From Ursus arctos (Eukaryota > Chordata > Mammalia > Carnivora > Ursidae): a stretch of 64,000 nucleotides of DNA. A program made the translations under genes and the position numbers. The notes beneath the pieces are model-generated. The model was given only the letters and a program-made list of their open reading frames with translations. It ran no database searches and had not been told where the DNA came from. Shown piece after piece: positions 12,191 through 34,569 of the stretch. The stretch is from assembly GCF_023065955.2 (NCBI RefSeq), contig NW_026622863.1, positions 43,134,177 through 43,198,176 of the forward strand. The letters are read 5' to 3'. The stretch's first letter is position 1; each line of letters starts with the position of its first letter.

Positions 12191-12207
12191 AAAATCCTTT
12201 CTACAAA

Positions 12208-12313
12208 GAAGAGCACCTGGCTGGCTCAGTCGGAAGAGTGTGTGACTGTTGATCACAGGTCATGAGTTCAAGCCCCATGTTGGGTACAGAGATTACTTAA
12301 ATAAACTTAAAAA
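12208..12313 (+). mobile_element. Old short Can-SINE
   Basis: It carries the head GCACCTGGCTGGCTCAGTCG and ends in TTAAATAAACTTAAAAAA. Duplications AAAATCCTTTCTACAAA (12191-12207) and AAAATCCTTTCCACAAA (12314-12330) differ by one base. Confidence 0.9.
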
Positions 12314-12374
12314 AAAATCCTTTCCACAAATAATAATGAAGATAACTATGAAAATGAGTGTATCAGTGAAAATA

Positions 12375-12490
12375 GTGGACAACTTTTACTAAACATTTAC
12401 TGTGTAATAGGAATAGTTCTAAGCACTTTACATTTATTAATTCATTGAATCTTCACAACAAACCAATACACACAGCATGATTATTTTTAA
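12375..12490 (+). mobile_element. MIR fragment
   Basis: The text TAGTTCTAAGCACTTTACAT followed by TTAATTCATTGAATCTTCAC matches the MIR core in plus orientation. Confidence 0.75.
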
Positions 12491-13467
12491 TAATACATAC
12501 GAAATAAAATGCCACTAACATATATAAGTAAAAAGTAAAAACAAAACAAAACTAGAAGGATAAACACCACTTTGATAACAGTGGTTAATTACCTTTCTAG
12601 TATGAGACTGGGGTGGATAAAAAGAAACAAAACAGTTTATAGGGAGAAAATGTGCATGCTTTCAGCAATTAAAATAGATGTTTTAAAAGAAAGAAACAAA
12701 CATTCAAAGATAAATCTGGGGTCATAGTAATCAGGGCATATTTCATAACTGCAAACATTTAATGCAAACAGAACATGAGTAATAAAGTCATTTTGAAAAG
12801 TCACTAAGTATATATAACTCATTTAAAAAACCTATATTTACTGAATGGCAACCATATTTTTTGGCATGATCAAAACAGGTGAAGGGATAACATGCATGCA
12901 TATCATGACTTTAAAAACAAATTCTGGGAAGTTTGCTCTATCAACTTAAGAGTAATCATTGACAGTTGCTATGATTGCTGTTAATCTTGGTTTTTAGTTG
13001 CTGGTTTTCTGATTTTCTGTTTTATATAAGAAAATACAAATTTGTGAAATGAAACACAAGATTAATACTGACTTCAAAAACAAGGTTACAATTCTACACT
13101 TAAAAAATACAAGGTCACACAATTTTAAACAGTGTGATATTGGTGTAAGCAAAAATACATAGGTCAGAGAAGAAAAAAATACAAGCAAATATCAACAAGG
13201 ATATAATGTCTCACCAAGAAGGTAAAACAAAATAATGGGCAAGAAAAGCATTATTGAACAACTGCCCTTAGTATAAGATTGGGGGACAGGACAAACGTCA
13301 ACTTAGAATCTTAATTCATAACTTAGAGTAAAATACATTTGAATTAAAAAGAAATGTAAAATAAAATTTAAAAACAAAAAATAGTGAAAGTGTAACTATC
13401 AAATGTGAATTTTTTGTTTGTTTGTTTGTTTCAAATGTTAGGAAGGTAACAAGAGCTTTAACTTTTA
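12491..13467 (-). other. ZNF383 3' flank, probable 3'UTR, no other gene seen
   Basis: The AT-rich sequence directly downstream of the ZNF383 stop probably includes its 3'UTR. I see no second gene. The polyadenylation site is not resolved; minus-strand AATAAA occurs at 13464-13469, overlapping the stop, and near 12432 inside the MIR. Confidence 0.45.
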
Positions 13468-24649
<11,182 letters not shown>

Positions 24650-24658
<9 letters not shown>

Positions 24659-24724
24659 GGCTTTCAGTATTGCAGGAGAGGATCAGTCCTCCTTGGGGCT
24701 GTTTTCTTGAGAAAGGACAGTATT
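24650..24724 (-). CDS. ZNF383: ZNF383 start-codon exon (5'UTR plus Met-Ala-Gln)
   Basis: Reading the minus strand, ATG GCC CAG (24658-24650) is followed at once by the donor GTGAGT (24649-24644). The CAG joins in phase 0 to the KRAB-A exon, giving Met-Ala-Gln-Gly-Ser-Val-Met-Phe, the expected start of this protein. The upstream acceptor is less certain: a pyrimidine-rich TGCTTTCTCAG ends at 24725, giving a 75-bp exon, but another AG preceded by pyrimidines (CTGTCCTTTCTCAAG) lies nearby. Only 9 nt are coding. Confidence 0.8.
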
Positions 24725-25226
24725 CTGAGAAAGCAGGACTGGGGAAGCAAAGACATGCTCTAGAAATCACACTGGCTTTACAGCTTTCACTGTGGGTCTT
24801 ATGATGTAACTGTGGTCAGTGGGAGTATGGGATAAATCATACTTCTTCAGCTCCAGAAGTTTTAGCTACAGTAAAATGGATCCTGGCTAGTGGATTCAAA
24901 GGAATACAGACTCAGATTCCTTCTCCTTCCTCTGATTAACCACGTGATTCAGGTCAGACCTGGTCCCACTTCAGTGAACCGGAGACAGAGCTGCTTTGAC
25001 CTGCTTGAGGAGATCCCGCCTCTGCAGCCCTCAAGCAGATTCACCCAAATGGTATCCTTTGTGCAGGAACCCGGTATGCTCTGATTAGAAGGACTAAGAC
25101 TTCCCTAATGAAGTCTTCTCACTTCCCAAGCTCAAAACAGTCTGTCAACTCCCTTCTCCCCAGAACTCCCGACCTCAGTCATACACAGAGGCACTCCTCA
25201 CTCTTACCCTATAGCTCTGTTTTTCT
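24725..25226. other. ZNF383 intron 1, 3' end, no repeat recognised
   Basis: Unique-looking intron sequence upstream of the start-codon exon. An additional alternative 5'UTR exon cannot be excluded. Confidence 0.4.
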
Positions 25227-25229
25227 CGA

Positions 25230-25273
<44 letters not shown>

Positions 25274-25301
25274 GAAAGAAAGAAGGAAAGAAAGAAAAAT
25301 C
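25227..25301 (+). repeat. (GAAA)n microsatellite
   Basis: About 18 tandem GAAA/AAAG units with few interruptions, likely length-polymorphic. Confidence 0.98.
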
Positions 25302-25432
25302 AACTTTGCTTATATGTTTTTGACATGCAAAACGAAGTGTCAACTTTTATAGCTTTTGGGTAAGAAGACTTTTTCTTACCTATACATATTTATATAAATT
25401 TCTCTGTTTAATGCTTTGTCACACTTAGGTCT

Positions 25433-25925
25433 CTATTTATTTATTTTTTTATTATGTTATGTTAGTCACCATACAGTACATCATTAGTTTTTGATGTAGT
25501 GTTCCATGATTCATGGTTTGCATATAACACCCAGTGCTCCATGCAATATGTGCCCTCCTTAATACCCATCAGCAGGCTAGCCCATCCCCCCAGCCCCCTC
25601 CCCTCTAAAACCCTGTTTGTTTCCTGGAGTCCATAGGCTCTCGTGGTTCATTTCCCCCTCTGTATACCCCCTCTTCATTTTTCCCTTCCTTCTCATACTG
25701 ATCTCCCTGCTATTCCTTATGTTCCACAAATAAGTGAAACCATATGATAATTGTCTTTCTCTGCTTGACTTATTTCACTTAGCATAATCCCCTCCAGTCC
25801 CGTCCATGTTGATGCAAATGTTGGGTGATCATTCCTTCTGATGGCTGAGTAATATTCCATTGTATATATGGACCACGTCTTCTTTATCCATACATCTGTT
25901 AATGGGCATCTCGGCTTCTTCCACA
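25433..25925 (-). mobile_element. L1 3' end, 5'-truncated
   Basis: Reverse L1 3'UTR plus the end of ORF2, between perfect 15-bp duplications GTCACACTTAGGTCT (25418-25432 and 25926-25940). Confidence 0.95.
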
Positions 25926-25940
25926 GTCACACTTAGGTCT

Positions 25941-26410
25941 TTAATCAATTATTATTTTATTTTGGTAGAATATTATTTAATAAAATACTGTAAGATTATA
26001 AATTATAATTTTATTTCAGTGTAATTTATGAGTTAGGAAACCTACTTAATTTCTCTCATAGGAAGCCAACTACCCAAGTGTACCAAAGTCACATGTGAAT
26101 AATACATACCACTTAAAATGCACTATTTTTTTATATGCCACTAAGAAAGATAAAAACTGTATAAGATATTACCTGACGTCAGATATGCTGAAACAAAGGG
26201 GGAAAAAAGTGAGCCTCACAGCAGGTGACTACAGCATTGATTTAAATGCTATACCATTATCACAGATGATACATGTTTGGATTTATTGTAGTTCTCTTTT
26301 GGTTCAGTGATCCATCTTTATTCTTTTGCCAGCAACACACTCTATTTATTATAATTTAAAAATATGTCAATAAATATGTCTTATAATTTAAAAATATGTC
26401 TTAATAAAAG
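25941..26410. other. AT-rich intron sequence, nothing recognised
   Basis: ZNF383 intron 1. No exon signals or repeat family identified. Confidence 0.4.
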
Positions 26411-26576
26411 GCCGCTTCTGTTACGTATCTATTAGAATGGCCAAAGCCAGAACACTGACAACATGAAATGCTGGTGAGGAGCAACAGGAGCTCTCATTCA
26501 TTGCTGGTGGGAATGCAAAATGGTACAGCCACTTTGGAAGACAGCTTGACAGTTTCTAACAAAACTCGACATACTT

Positions 26577-26739
26577 GGGGTGCCTGGGTGGCTCAGTCGG
26601 TTGTGTCTGCCTTTGGCTCAGGTCATGATCCCAGGGTCCTGGGATTGAGCCCCGCATCCGGCTCCCTGCTCAGCAGGGAGCCTGTTTCTCCCTCTCCCTC
26701 TGTGCTCTCTCTCAAATAAATAAAATATTTAAAAAAAAA
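26577..26739 (+). mobile_element. Can-SINE
   Basis: Duplications AAAACTCGACATACTT (26561-26576) and AAAACCAAACATACTT (26740-26755). Confidence 0.92.
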
Positions 26740-27354
26740 AAAACCAAACATACTTTTACAATCCAGCGATCATACTTCTTAGTATTTATCCAAAGGAGCG
26801 GAAAAATTATGTCCACACAAAGACTTGCACAGCAGCTTTATTCCTAATTCCCAAAACTTGGAACCTTTAGTAGGTTAATCATTAAATAAACTGGTCCACC
26901 CAGAAAATAGAATGTCATTCAGTGATAAACAGAAGTGAGCTATGGAGCCATAAAAAAATATAAAGGAAGCTTAGATGCATATTACTAAGTAAAAGAAGCC
27001 AATACGAAAAGGCTACATACTGTATGACTCAAACTATATAATCTGGAAAAAGCAAAACTCTGAAGACAGTAAAAAGATCAGCGGCTGCCGAGGGCTCGGG
27101 GAGGGATAAATAAGTAGAACCCAGAGGATTTTCGAGGCACTGAAACTACTCTGCATGATCCTATAATGATGGATACGTGTCATTATACATTTGTCCTAAC
27201 CTATAGAATGAACAATAAATAATAACAATAAATAATAAATATAACAACAAAAAACAGATAAATAACAATAATAAAAACAACAAATAAATAATCTAAACTG
27301 TGAACTTTGGATGATTATGCGGTGTCAGTATAGGTTCATCAACTGTACCAAATG

Positions 27355-27576
27355 GGGGCGCCTGGGTGGCTCAGTTGGTTAAGCATCTGCCTTGGGCTCA
27401 GGTCATGATCCCAGGTCCTGGGGTTCCAGCCCCAAGTCAGGCTCCCTGATCAGCGGGGAGTCTGCTTTCCCCCCTCCCGCTGCCCCTCCCTTCCCACTCA
27501 TGCGCTCTCTCTCTGTCTCTCAAAGAAATAAATAAAATATTTTTTAAAAATTTAAAAAAACTTTTATAAAAAAAAG
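27355..27576 (+). mobile_element. Can-SINE
   Basis: Duplications TGTACCAAATG (27344-27354) and TGTACTAAATG (27577-27587). Confidence 0.92.
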
Positions 27577-27849
27577 TGTACTAAATGTACCTGGTGGGGG
27601 AAGTTGATAATGAACGGGGGGCTATGGGTGTATGGGGGAAATCTTTGTACGTTCCTCTTGATTTTTCTATAAGCCTAAAACTGCTCTAAAACCATAAAGT
27701 CTTTAAAAAAAAAAAAGTTTGGCTCTGAAGCTAGACTGTCTAGATTAAAAATAAATAAATAATCCCTCATTACTCATCTTCTTCAAGTTTCCTGATACTC
27801 TGACTTACTTTCCTATATGAGCATAAATTGTTTAAAAGATGTATTGGTA

Positions 27850-28320
27850 TTTTTCTTGAGGCTGCATAAAATGAATACCTTAACTTAAGGAGTTCTGACA
27901 CCTTTGTGATGTTGAGTCTCGCTCTCCTAGAACACAGAATACATTTCTATTTATTCAGGTCAATGTTTGTGTCCTTCAGGATACTGAAAAGTTTTCCTCA
28001 TGTGTATCATGCTCATTTCTTTTTCAGATTATTTCTAGGTATCTTATACTATTTTTGTGGCTATTATTAATTATATTTATAAAATTATAATAATTAATAT
28101 GTATAAGATGTAATTACATAACAAAATTAACATATAAGTATGTATTTATTATATGTAAATGTGTTCTATATTATTGTTTACTTATAATTGTTATTATACT
28201 TTTCCCAATGCATCTTCCATCTATTTTTGTTTTAAATATAAAAAATTCTATTGATTTCTGGATACTATGTACCTTTTTGAATTCTCTTATTTGTAACAGT
28301 TTTCAGTCTATAACAGGATG
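27850..28320 (-). mobile_element. Old L1M ORF2 fragment
   Basis: Reverse L1 text: TTGAGGCTGCATAAAATGAA, GATTATTTCTAGGTATCTTA, TTCTATTGATTTCTGGATAC. Confidence 0.6.
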
Positions 28321-28426
28321 TTAAACTATGCCTCTCTCATACTTAGTTTAGGAGAAGTCCTGAAGAAAAACAAGACAATAGGGGTCATGAAACACTGCAT
28401 TCTGCAGCGAGAACCCTGGCCATCTT

Positions 28427-28633
28427 TTTTTTTTTTTTTTAAGATTTTACTTATTTATTTGAGAGAGAGAGCGAGAGCGAGAGAGAGCACAAGTGGAGGG
28501 GAGGGGCAGAGGGAGAGGGAGAAGCAGACTCCTCACTGAGCAGGGACCCCCACGCGGGGCTCAATTCCAGGATCCTGAGATCATGACCTGAGCTGAAGTC
28601 AGACTCTTAACAGACAGCCACCCAGGCGCCCTA
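28427..28633 (-). mobile_element. Can-SINE
   Basis: Duplications AGAACCCTGGCCATCTT (28410-28426) and AGAACCCTGGCGATCTT (28634-28650). Confidence 0.94.
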
Positions 28634-28650
28634 AGAACCCTGGCGATCTT

Positions 28651-29306
28651 ATGTATCGTGCAAAAGGAGCTGGCTGCAAACTGATTTTGTGCCCTTGGTT
28701 CAATTCAACATCTATTCTAAAGGTGTTTCAGAGATTGGAGAGTGTATGAGAGGAGGCTGTCTTTGAGAGAAAGATCTGTTTTAGATCTTTATTTATTTTT
28801 AGAAAGCACTGGTGTGCTCTGTATTCCTCCTACTTCACAGGGACAGAAAAAAGGGACCTCAGTGCTGCAAGGGTTCCAAGTAGAATGTGACAGAAGGTCT
28901 TGGGAAAATTTTCCTTGAGTTTAGAAGGCACAAAGACTGGGGCAACATTCCATCTTGGAAGGAGATATGGACCCCATAGTAGGAACTGGCCTGGGTCTGG
29001 CTTTATTCTTAAGCCTACCAAAAGGATTTCCAGCTCTAGAAAAGAGCTCCGTGGAGGACTAATGCCCAGGCTGTAATCCTGGAGTGGAGCCACTGCCCTC
29101 TGCTCAGTGGTTGTGAACATGCCCCAAGGCAATTGAAAACCAGCATCCCTACAATTAAGATTTTTCTTTCCCTCTCTTTTTGCTGCTCCCCACTTCAAGG
29201 AGTTGTCTAGTGAAACAGAGAAGTTTAGGAGAAAGAAAAAGAGAAGCAATCATCATGTTTTCTCACTGGAAGCTTCTAGCTCAAGGAGCCAGGAGGTTAA
29301 ACTTTT
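28651..29306. other. ZNF383 intron 1, unique sequence
   Basis: A 139-codon minus-strand open frame (28830-29249) has no recognised domain and no splice context I trust, so it is treated as chance. Confidence 0.4.
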
Positions 29307-29320
29307 AAAACAAAAGTTTA

Positions 29321-29539
29321 GGGGTGCCTGAGTGGCTCAGTCGGTTAAGCGTCCGCCGTCGGCTCAGGTCATGATCCCAGAGTCCTGGGATCCAGCCCCG
29401 AGTCAGGCTCGCTGCTCAGTGGAGAGCCTGCTTCTCCTTCTGCCTGCTGCTCCCCCTGCTTGTATGCGTTCTCTGTCTCTCTCGCTCGCTCGCTCTCGCT
29501 CTATCTCAAACAAATAAATAAAATCTTTAAAAAATAAAT
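29321..29539 (+). mobile_element. Can-SINE
   Basis: Duplications AAAACAAAAGTTTA lie at 29307-29320 and 29540-29553. Confidence 0.92.
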
Positions 29540-29627
29540 AAAACAAAAGTTTATGGCATCAATTAGTCAGTGAAACAGACGTTCTAATTACTAAAATGAG
29601 ACTGATTTTGTGATTGAAAGAAATCAG

Positions 29628-29743
29628 GGGACCTGCTCAACAGGGGAATCTGCTTCTCCCTCTCCCTCTGGCCCTCCCGCTTGTGTTCTCTCTCTCTTGC
29701 TCACTCTCTCTCTCTCAAACAAATAAAATCTTAAAAAAAAATT
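29628..29743 (+). mobile_element. 5'-truncated Can-SINE
   Basis: Only the 3' half is present (CTGCTTCTCCCTCTCCCTCT, then CAAACAAATAAAATCTTAAA). Confidence 0.8.
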
Positions 29744-29814
29744 ATCAGGTCATGGGCAATATGGTTTTATCTAGACTCTCCTCTACTCATTTTAGGTTAG
29801 CTTTGATTTTTGTT

Positions 29815-30560
29815 TAAATAGCTTTATTGAGATATACTTTGCATATTATATAAGTCAATCATTTAAAATACATAAATTCTATGTTTTTTACTATATCACC
29901 ATGATGTAATTTTAGAACATTTTCACTTCCCCAAAAGAAAACCCGTTAACAATCTCCTTTTCCCCCTCCTCCCTCAGCCCTAAGCAGACATGAATCTACT
30001 TTCTGCCTCTATGGACTTGTCTAACATTTCATATAAATGGAACCATAGGACATGTGGCCTTTTGTGACTAGATTTTTTCATTTATCACGTTTTCAAGGTT
30101 TATCCACATTGTGGCATGTTATCAGTACTTCATTCCCTTTTATTGCTGAATAATATTCCATTGTATGGATAGGTCACATTTTGTTTATCCATTCATCAGT
30201 TGATAGACATTTGGATTATTTCCATTTTTTGGCTATTGTGAATAATGCTGCTATGAACATTCACGGACAAGTTTTTGTGTGAATATACGTATTGAGTTCT
30301 CTTGAGTATATACCTAGAAATGGGACGGCTAAGTCATAAGGCAACTCTGTTTAACATTTTGAAGAACTGCCAAACCATTTTCTAAAGAGGTTGAACCATG
30401 TTGCATCCCACCAGCAATTTCTAAAAGCTTCATCTTGTTATTATCTCTTTTTTTATCATAGGTATCCTACACATAGAAGCGGTATCTCATTGTGGTTTTG
30501 ATTTACATTTTCCTTATGACTAATGATGCTGAGTGAAATTAGTTTTTAAGAACTCAATTC
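29815..30560 (-). mobile_element. Old L1M 3' end
   Basis: Reverse L1M 3' end: AGCTTTATTGAGATATACTT, ACTTGTCTAACATTTCATAT, GCTGAATAATATTCCATTGT. Confidence 0.75.
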
Positions 30561-30889
30561 TTTAGAATTCTTTTCTAATGTAATATCCAGTATCATCCCT
30601 TACTTTCCAGAAGGCATTCCCATTCATGTGGGAAGAGGCAATAGCTCTTATTTCCTATTAAGGACAAGGAAATTGAGGATGGAAGAAACACTGTGAATGG
30701 CTAATGGGAGACGGGAACACATCCCCTACTATGACTGTGATTTGTCCACTGCATCTTTTCATTCTGTCAAATATATTTGAAACATTTTACAAAGGTATGT
30801 ACATTTAGGACTATAGTTTCTTATTGGTGGACTAACCTTTTTATTATAAATTATTGCTCTTCCTGGCAAAGCTTCTGTTCTAAAGTCTG

Positions 30890-31700
30890 TCCTCATACAA
30901 TGAAGTAGGAATGTAAATTGATAAAATTATTTAGGAAAACTACCAGTGTATATTAATGCTGAATATATGTATAACCTACAACATAAGTATTTCACTCCTA
31001 GGGGTATACCCAACAGAAGGCATTTACTTGTGCACCAAAAGACATGAAGAATGTTCAGAGTAGCCTTTTCCATAATTGCCCCAATATGAAATCTTGAAAA
31101 CAACTCAAATGCCAGTCAATAATGGAATGGATAGGGGCGCCTGGTTGGCACAGCGGTTAAGCGTCTGCCTTCGGCTCAGGGCGTGATCCTGGCGTTCTGG
31201 GATCAAGCCCCACATCAGGCTCCTCTGCTATGAGCCTGCTTCTTCCTCTCCCACTCCCCCTGCTTGTGTTCCCTCTCTCGCTGGCTGTCTCTATCTCTGT
31301 CAAATAAATAAATAAAATCTTTAAAAAAAAATGGAATGGATAAATAAATAGTGTTATATTCATACAATGGAATTTTCAACAGCAATAATAATGAATGATC
31401 CATAAAAACAGGATGAAACATGGATGAATCCTGCATATTCATACTACATAATATTATTATGTATTACAGTCATACCACCTGTGAAATACAGTGTTAAACA
31501 AAAAAAGCCAAGCACAAATTATGTGATACCATTTATATAAAATTCCAGAACAGACAAAATTAATCTATGGCTGTAGAAGACAGAGCGATGGTTATCTGTG
31601 GGAGAGGTGAGTAGTGAATGGATGGGACAAGAATTGGGCTTCTAAAATGCTGGTAATGTTCTATTTCCTAATCTGATTTGAGATCTGGTTAAAGGAATAT
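30890..31700 (+). mobile_element. Old L1M fragment split by a SINE
   Basis: Plus-strand L1 text (GTATTTCACTCCTAGGGGTA, AATTGCCCCAATATGAAATC) continues after the SINE at 31134 (ATTCATACAATGGAATTTTC). Confidence 0.7.
31134..31329 (+). mobile_element. Can-SINE, bear-type
   Basis: Duplications AATGGAATGGATA lie at 31121-31133 and 31330-31342. Confidence 0.94.
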
Positions 31701-31819
31701 GCTCACTTTAAAAAATTCATCAAGTCATACACTTTGATTTCTGTACTTTTGGAATGTAGGTAATACTTTAAAAACAATATGATATATCTTTGTATCAGCA
31801 AATAAAAAATGAAAATATC

Positions 31820-32390
31820 AAGTGACCAAGTATTAGAGAGAACACAGATGACTACGTTGATAAACTGCTGGCAAGACTTTAACTGGTATAACCATATTGA
31901 AAACCAGCTCAGCATTAATCTAGGAAATTTGAAGATATGGCCTGGCAATTCCATTTGCATGTTTATACCCTAGGAAAAGCATGCATATGTGCACCAGAGT
32001 ACTTATAAAAATATGTTCTGAGTAGCCCTTTTAAGTGAGCCCAAAACAAGAAACAATCAATGTCCAAATACATAGCTGTGGTTTATAGCAATAAGATTAA
32101 GCCTAAGAAATACAATACTGTGTGAAAAAAAGACTCAAAACAGTATTACTCAGCACAATTTAATTACTATAAAATTAAAAAGACAAAACTATATTACTTA
32201 GGGATGTGTAGATATATGATAAATTGTTTGATTGTTTTTTTTAAACACCAACAAGAAAATACATTATCACCAAAGTCAGAATAAAGGTTACCTAAAGAGG
32301 TGAAGAGAATAGGTTTATTCTGGGGGCAGGAAGAACAGAGGCTTCTGGAAGGGCTGACACAAGTTTTTATTACATAGAGATTCCCTTTAT
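31820..32390 (+). mobile_element. Old L1-like fragment
   Basis: Diverged plus-strand L1 pattern: GGCAATTCCATTTGCATGTT, TGAGTAGCCCTTTTAAGTGA. Confidence 0.5.
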
Positions 32391-32397
32391 AATTCTT

Positions 32398-32591
32398 TTT
32401 TATTAAAGATTTTATTTATTTATTTGACAGAGAGAGACAGCGAGAGAGGGAACACAAGCGAGGGGAGTGTGACAGGGAGAAGGAGGCTTCCCGAGGAGCA
32501 GGGAGCCTGATGCAGGGCTTGATCCCAGGACCCTGGGATCATGACCTGAGCCGAAGGCAGACACTTAACGGCTGAGCCACCCAGGCACCCC
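32398..32591 (-). mobile_element. Can-SINE
   Basis: Duplications TCCCTTTATAATTCTT (32382-32397) and TCCCTTTATAAGTCTT (32592-32607). Confidence 0.93.
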
Positions 32592-32607
32592 TCCCTTTAT
32601 AAGTCTT

Positions 32608-33475
32608 AAACCGTATGTCTATATTTTAAGCATTTTTGTGTATGTATGTAATATTCAGAAATTTTTAACCAAGGAAAAATTAATTACATAATAGCTATAA
32701 ATTTTAGTGAAAACATAAAATATGAAATGATAAATGCTATGAGAGTCTGATCTTGAAATAATGTATACTGTATGTACACAGGAAATGTGCTAGAATGAAA
32801 TCGATCAATAACAATGGTTATTATCTGTGTGGTAGGAGTTTACTCTTGCTTTCTGTAACTTCCCATTTTCCAAATTCTCTAAAATAATCATGTGTACGTG
32901 TGTATGTGTGTGTTTATGTGTGTGTTTAAAAAGAAGCAAAAGCTTAATACATTGGAGAAATTGAGCTATTTTCTAAATTAGTATGTGAACACTATGTAGA
33001 AGGAAATGAGGGGAACTGTTGGGATCTGTGTGTCCACCCCTACAGCTTCCCATCATTTTCTTTAATGGAAATTTGTCCAGGTCACATAGATGCGTCTATG
33101 CTAAACAAGGCCATCTAGAAGAAGAAAGCTTAAAAAGGCAAACCCCTTGCACCTTCTATTTGGCTTCCTCAACAGCCATCCCTCCTTCTTCCTCTGGGGA
33201 CCTATCTGAGAAGAGCAGAGCTGAGAAAGGAGAAAGGAATCCTGAGATACCACCCCTTTATTGTGGCCCGACTGACCAGAGCAGTAGTGGCTCTGAAATC
33301 ACACCTACCACCCATGGAGAGGAGGGATGGAGAGAGGTCAGAGTCTAGACTGTTCAGAGCATTCCTGTCTGAGCATGTCAGAAGGGAAGAAGTCTCTGCT
33401 GTCCAAGACCAAAATCTTGTCTTGACCTCACACAACTCCTGGGACAACACACACTGCCACCCTGGCAACAACTAC
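32608..33475. other. ZNF383 intron 1, no gene seen; TG microsatellite
   Basis: A GTGTGTATGTGTGTGTTTAT repeat lies near 32893-32925. The rest is unassigned. Confidence 0.4.
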
Positions 33476-33479
33476 AGGC

Positions 33480-33925
33480 ACGCTCCAACTGCACACACGG
33501 TGCCACAAAAAGTTACATGATCACACTCACACGTCCTCACAAAGTCATAGATACCCAGGAGGCTTAGTGTTACTAACAATCATACAATCACAAGCACGCA
33601 CACACATAACACTTCCTCAGATAACACTCATGGCCGCATAATCACAGATTCTGTACACTCCCCACCTCCTACACACAATGTCACACAAAACGAACGCACA
33701 CACTCACAGACCCACAGTGGGGACAGTCACACCTTACACACACGGAGCCGCACAGTCAGAACCACACACCTACAGCAGGGATATCCAGCCACACCTGCAA
33801 ACAGAGGTCCGCGCATGGTCAGTCGCAATGACACACCCACCACAGGGACAGACAATCACACCCCTACACGGAGCGCCGCACAGTCACATAAGGTCACAGT
33901 CGCACACATGGAATCCTGTTCCTCT
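33480..33925 (-). repeat. Degenerate TGTGACTGTG-type tract, start of ZNF383 intron 1
   Basis: On the minus strand this is an irregular TG-rich tract with recurring TGTGACTGTG-like units, beginning about 140 bp inside intron 1. Open frames across it reflect the repeat composition and are not genes. A similar tract follows the promoter of the plus-strand gene. Confidence 0.75.
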
Positions 33926-33939
33926 TGTCCCTTCCCCTA

Positions 33940-34460
33940 GTCCGAGGAACTCACACGCGCCCGAGACTCCAGACCCGCTCAGACCGCCCCTTCAGGCTGC
34001 TCCGCCCCAACCCACGGACGCACCTGCGCAGCCTGGTCGAACCCCCAAGACTTAGGCCGCTCACCTTGTAATTCTCCTTGCCAGGAGGCCGAGGGTCGGG
34101 CAAGAGAGTGAAGGAGCGGCCCTGTTCCTCCGGGGGCCTCTGGGAAATGTAGTCCGGAAGCAGGTCGACTCAGACAAGATGGCGCCTGGCGCTTTGATTT
34201 CCTGCTGGCACAAAAACCTGGGCCAAGCCGATATCCCTGCTCCCCTCTCCAGATCGTTGCAAGGGGTCTTTTAGAGCCAAGTGCAGTCTCCGAGTCAGGT
34301 TCCCACAGGAGACGTCCTGGAGATAAGCTTCCTCCATGGGCTCTGCGAGTGCCTGGGAGCCACATGTTTCCGAAGAAATAGAAAAATGTTGCTGGTTCCC
34401 ACGGAAGTTGATTAAAGCCGCAAGAACTTGTGGGAAATGTAGTCTAGAAGTGGAACGAGC
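33940..34460 (-). promoter_or_regulatory. GC-rich ZNF383 promoter with ACTACA-TTCCC and YY1-like motifs
   Basis: The block is far richer in G+C and CpG than its surroundings. On the minus strand it has two ACTACATTTCCCA sites (+ coordinates about 34141-34153 and 34432-34444), which resemble the ZNF143/THAP11 element. An ETS-like CCGGAAG lies beside the first (34154-34160). A YY1-like AAGATGGCGCC occurs at 34185-34195. No TATA box is evident. The mix is typical of housekeeping-type KRAB-ZNF promoters; activity is inferred. Confidence 0.6.
34065..34200 (-). other. ZNF383: Probable ZNF383 first (non-coding) exon
   Basis: On the minus strand a good donor, ACAAG|GTGAGC, ends an exon at 34065. Upstream lie GC-rich sequence and the promoter motifs listed separately. 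The transcription start is not visible, so the 34200 end is only a guess. The arrangement (CpG-rich non-coding exon 1, long intron, short ATG exon) is usual for KRAB-ZNF genes. Confidence 0.5.
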
Positions 34461-34569
34461 GAGGCTACCGCCCATGTATCTTGTCTCAGATAACTGCGCT
34501 AAGCTTGCCCGCAGTGAAGAGTGGAGCCTCACCCAAGACTCTTTTGGAACTTGTAACTGTTAACCTTGA

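Larger units (their letters stand above)
26415..27715 (+). mobile_element. Old L1M split by two SINEs
   Basis: Plus-strand L1 text (GAATGGCCAAAGCCAGAACA, ACTTTGGAAGACAGCTTGAC, then the 3'UTR with CTCTAAAACCATAAAGTCTT) is interrupted by SINEs at 26577 and 27355 and an (AAT)-rich stretch at 27213-27295. Confidence 0.75.

Noticed and set aside
12208..12260. tRNA-like sequences at SINE heads
   Set aside because: SINE heads descend from a tRNA but lack an intact cloverleaf and lie inside retroposons, so they are not tRNA genes.
25227..25301. CRISPR-like or tandem functional array
   Set aside because: It is a plain GAAA microsatellite without spacers.
33678..34055. 125-codon frame rich in His, Thr and Pro
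   Set aside because: It results from the CA-rich repeat tract in ZNF383 intron 1 and has no domain or splice support.
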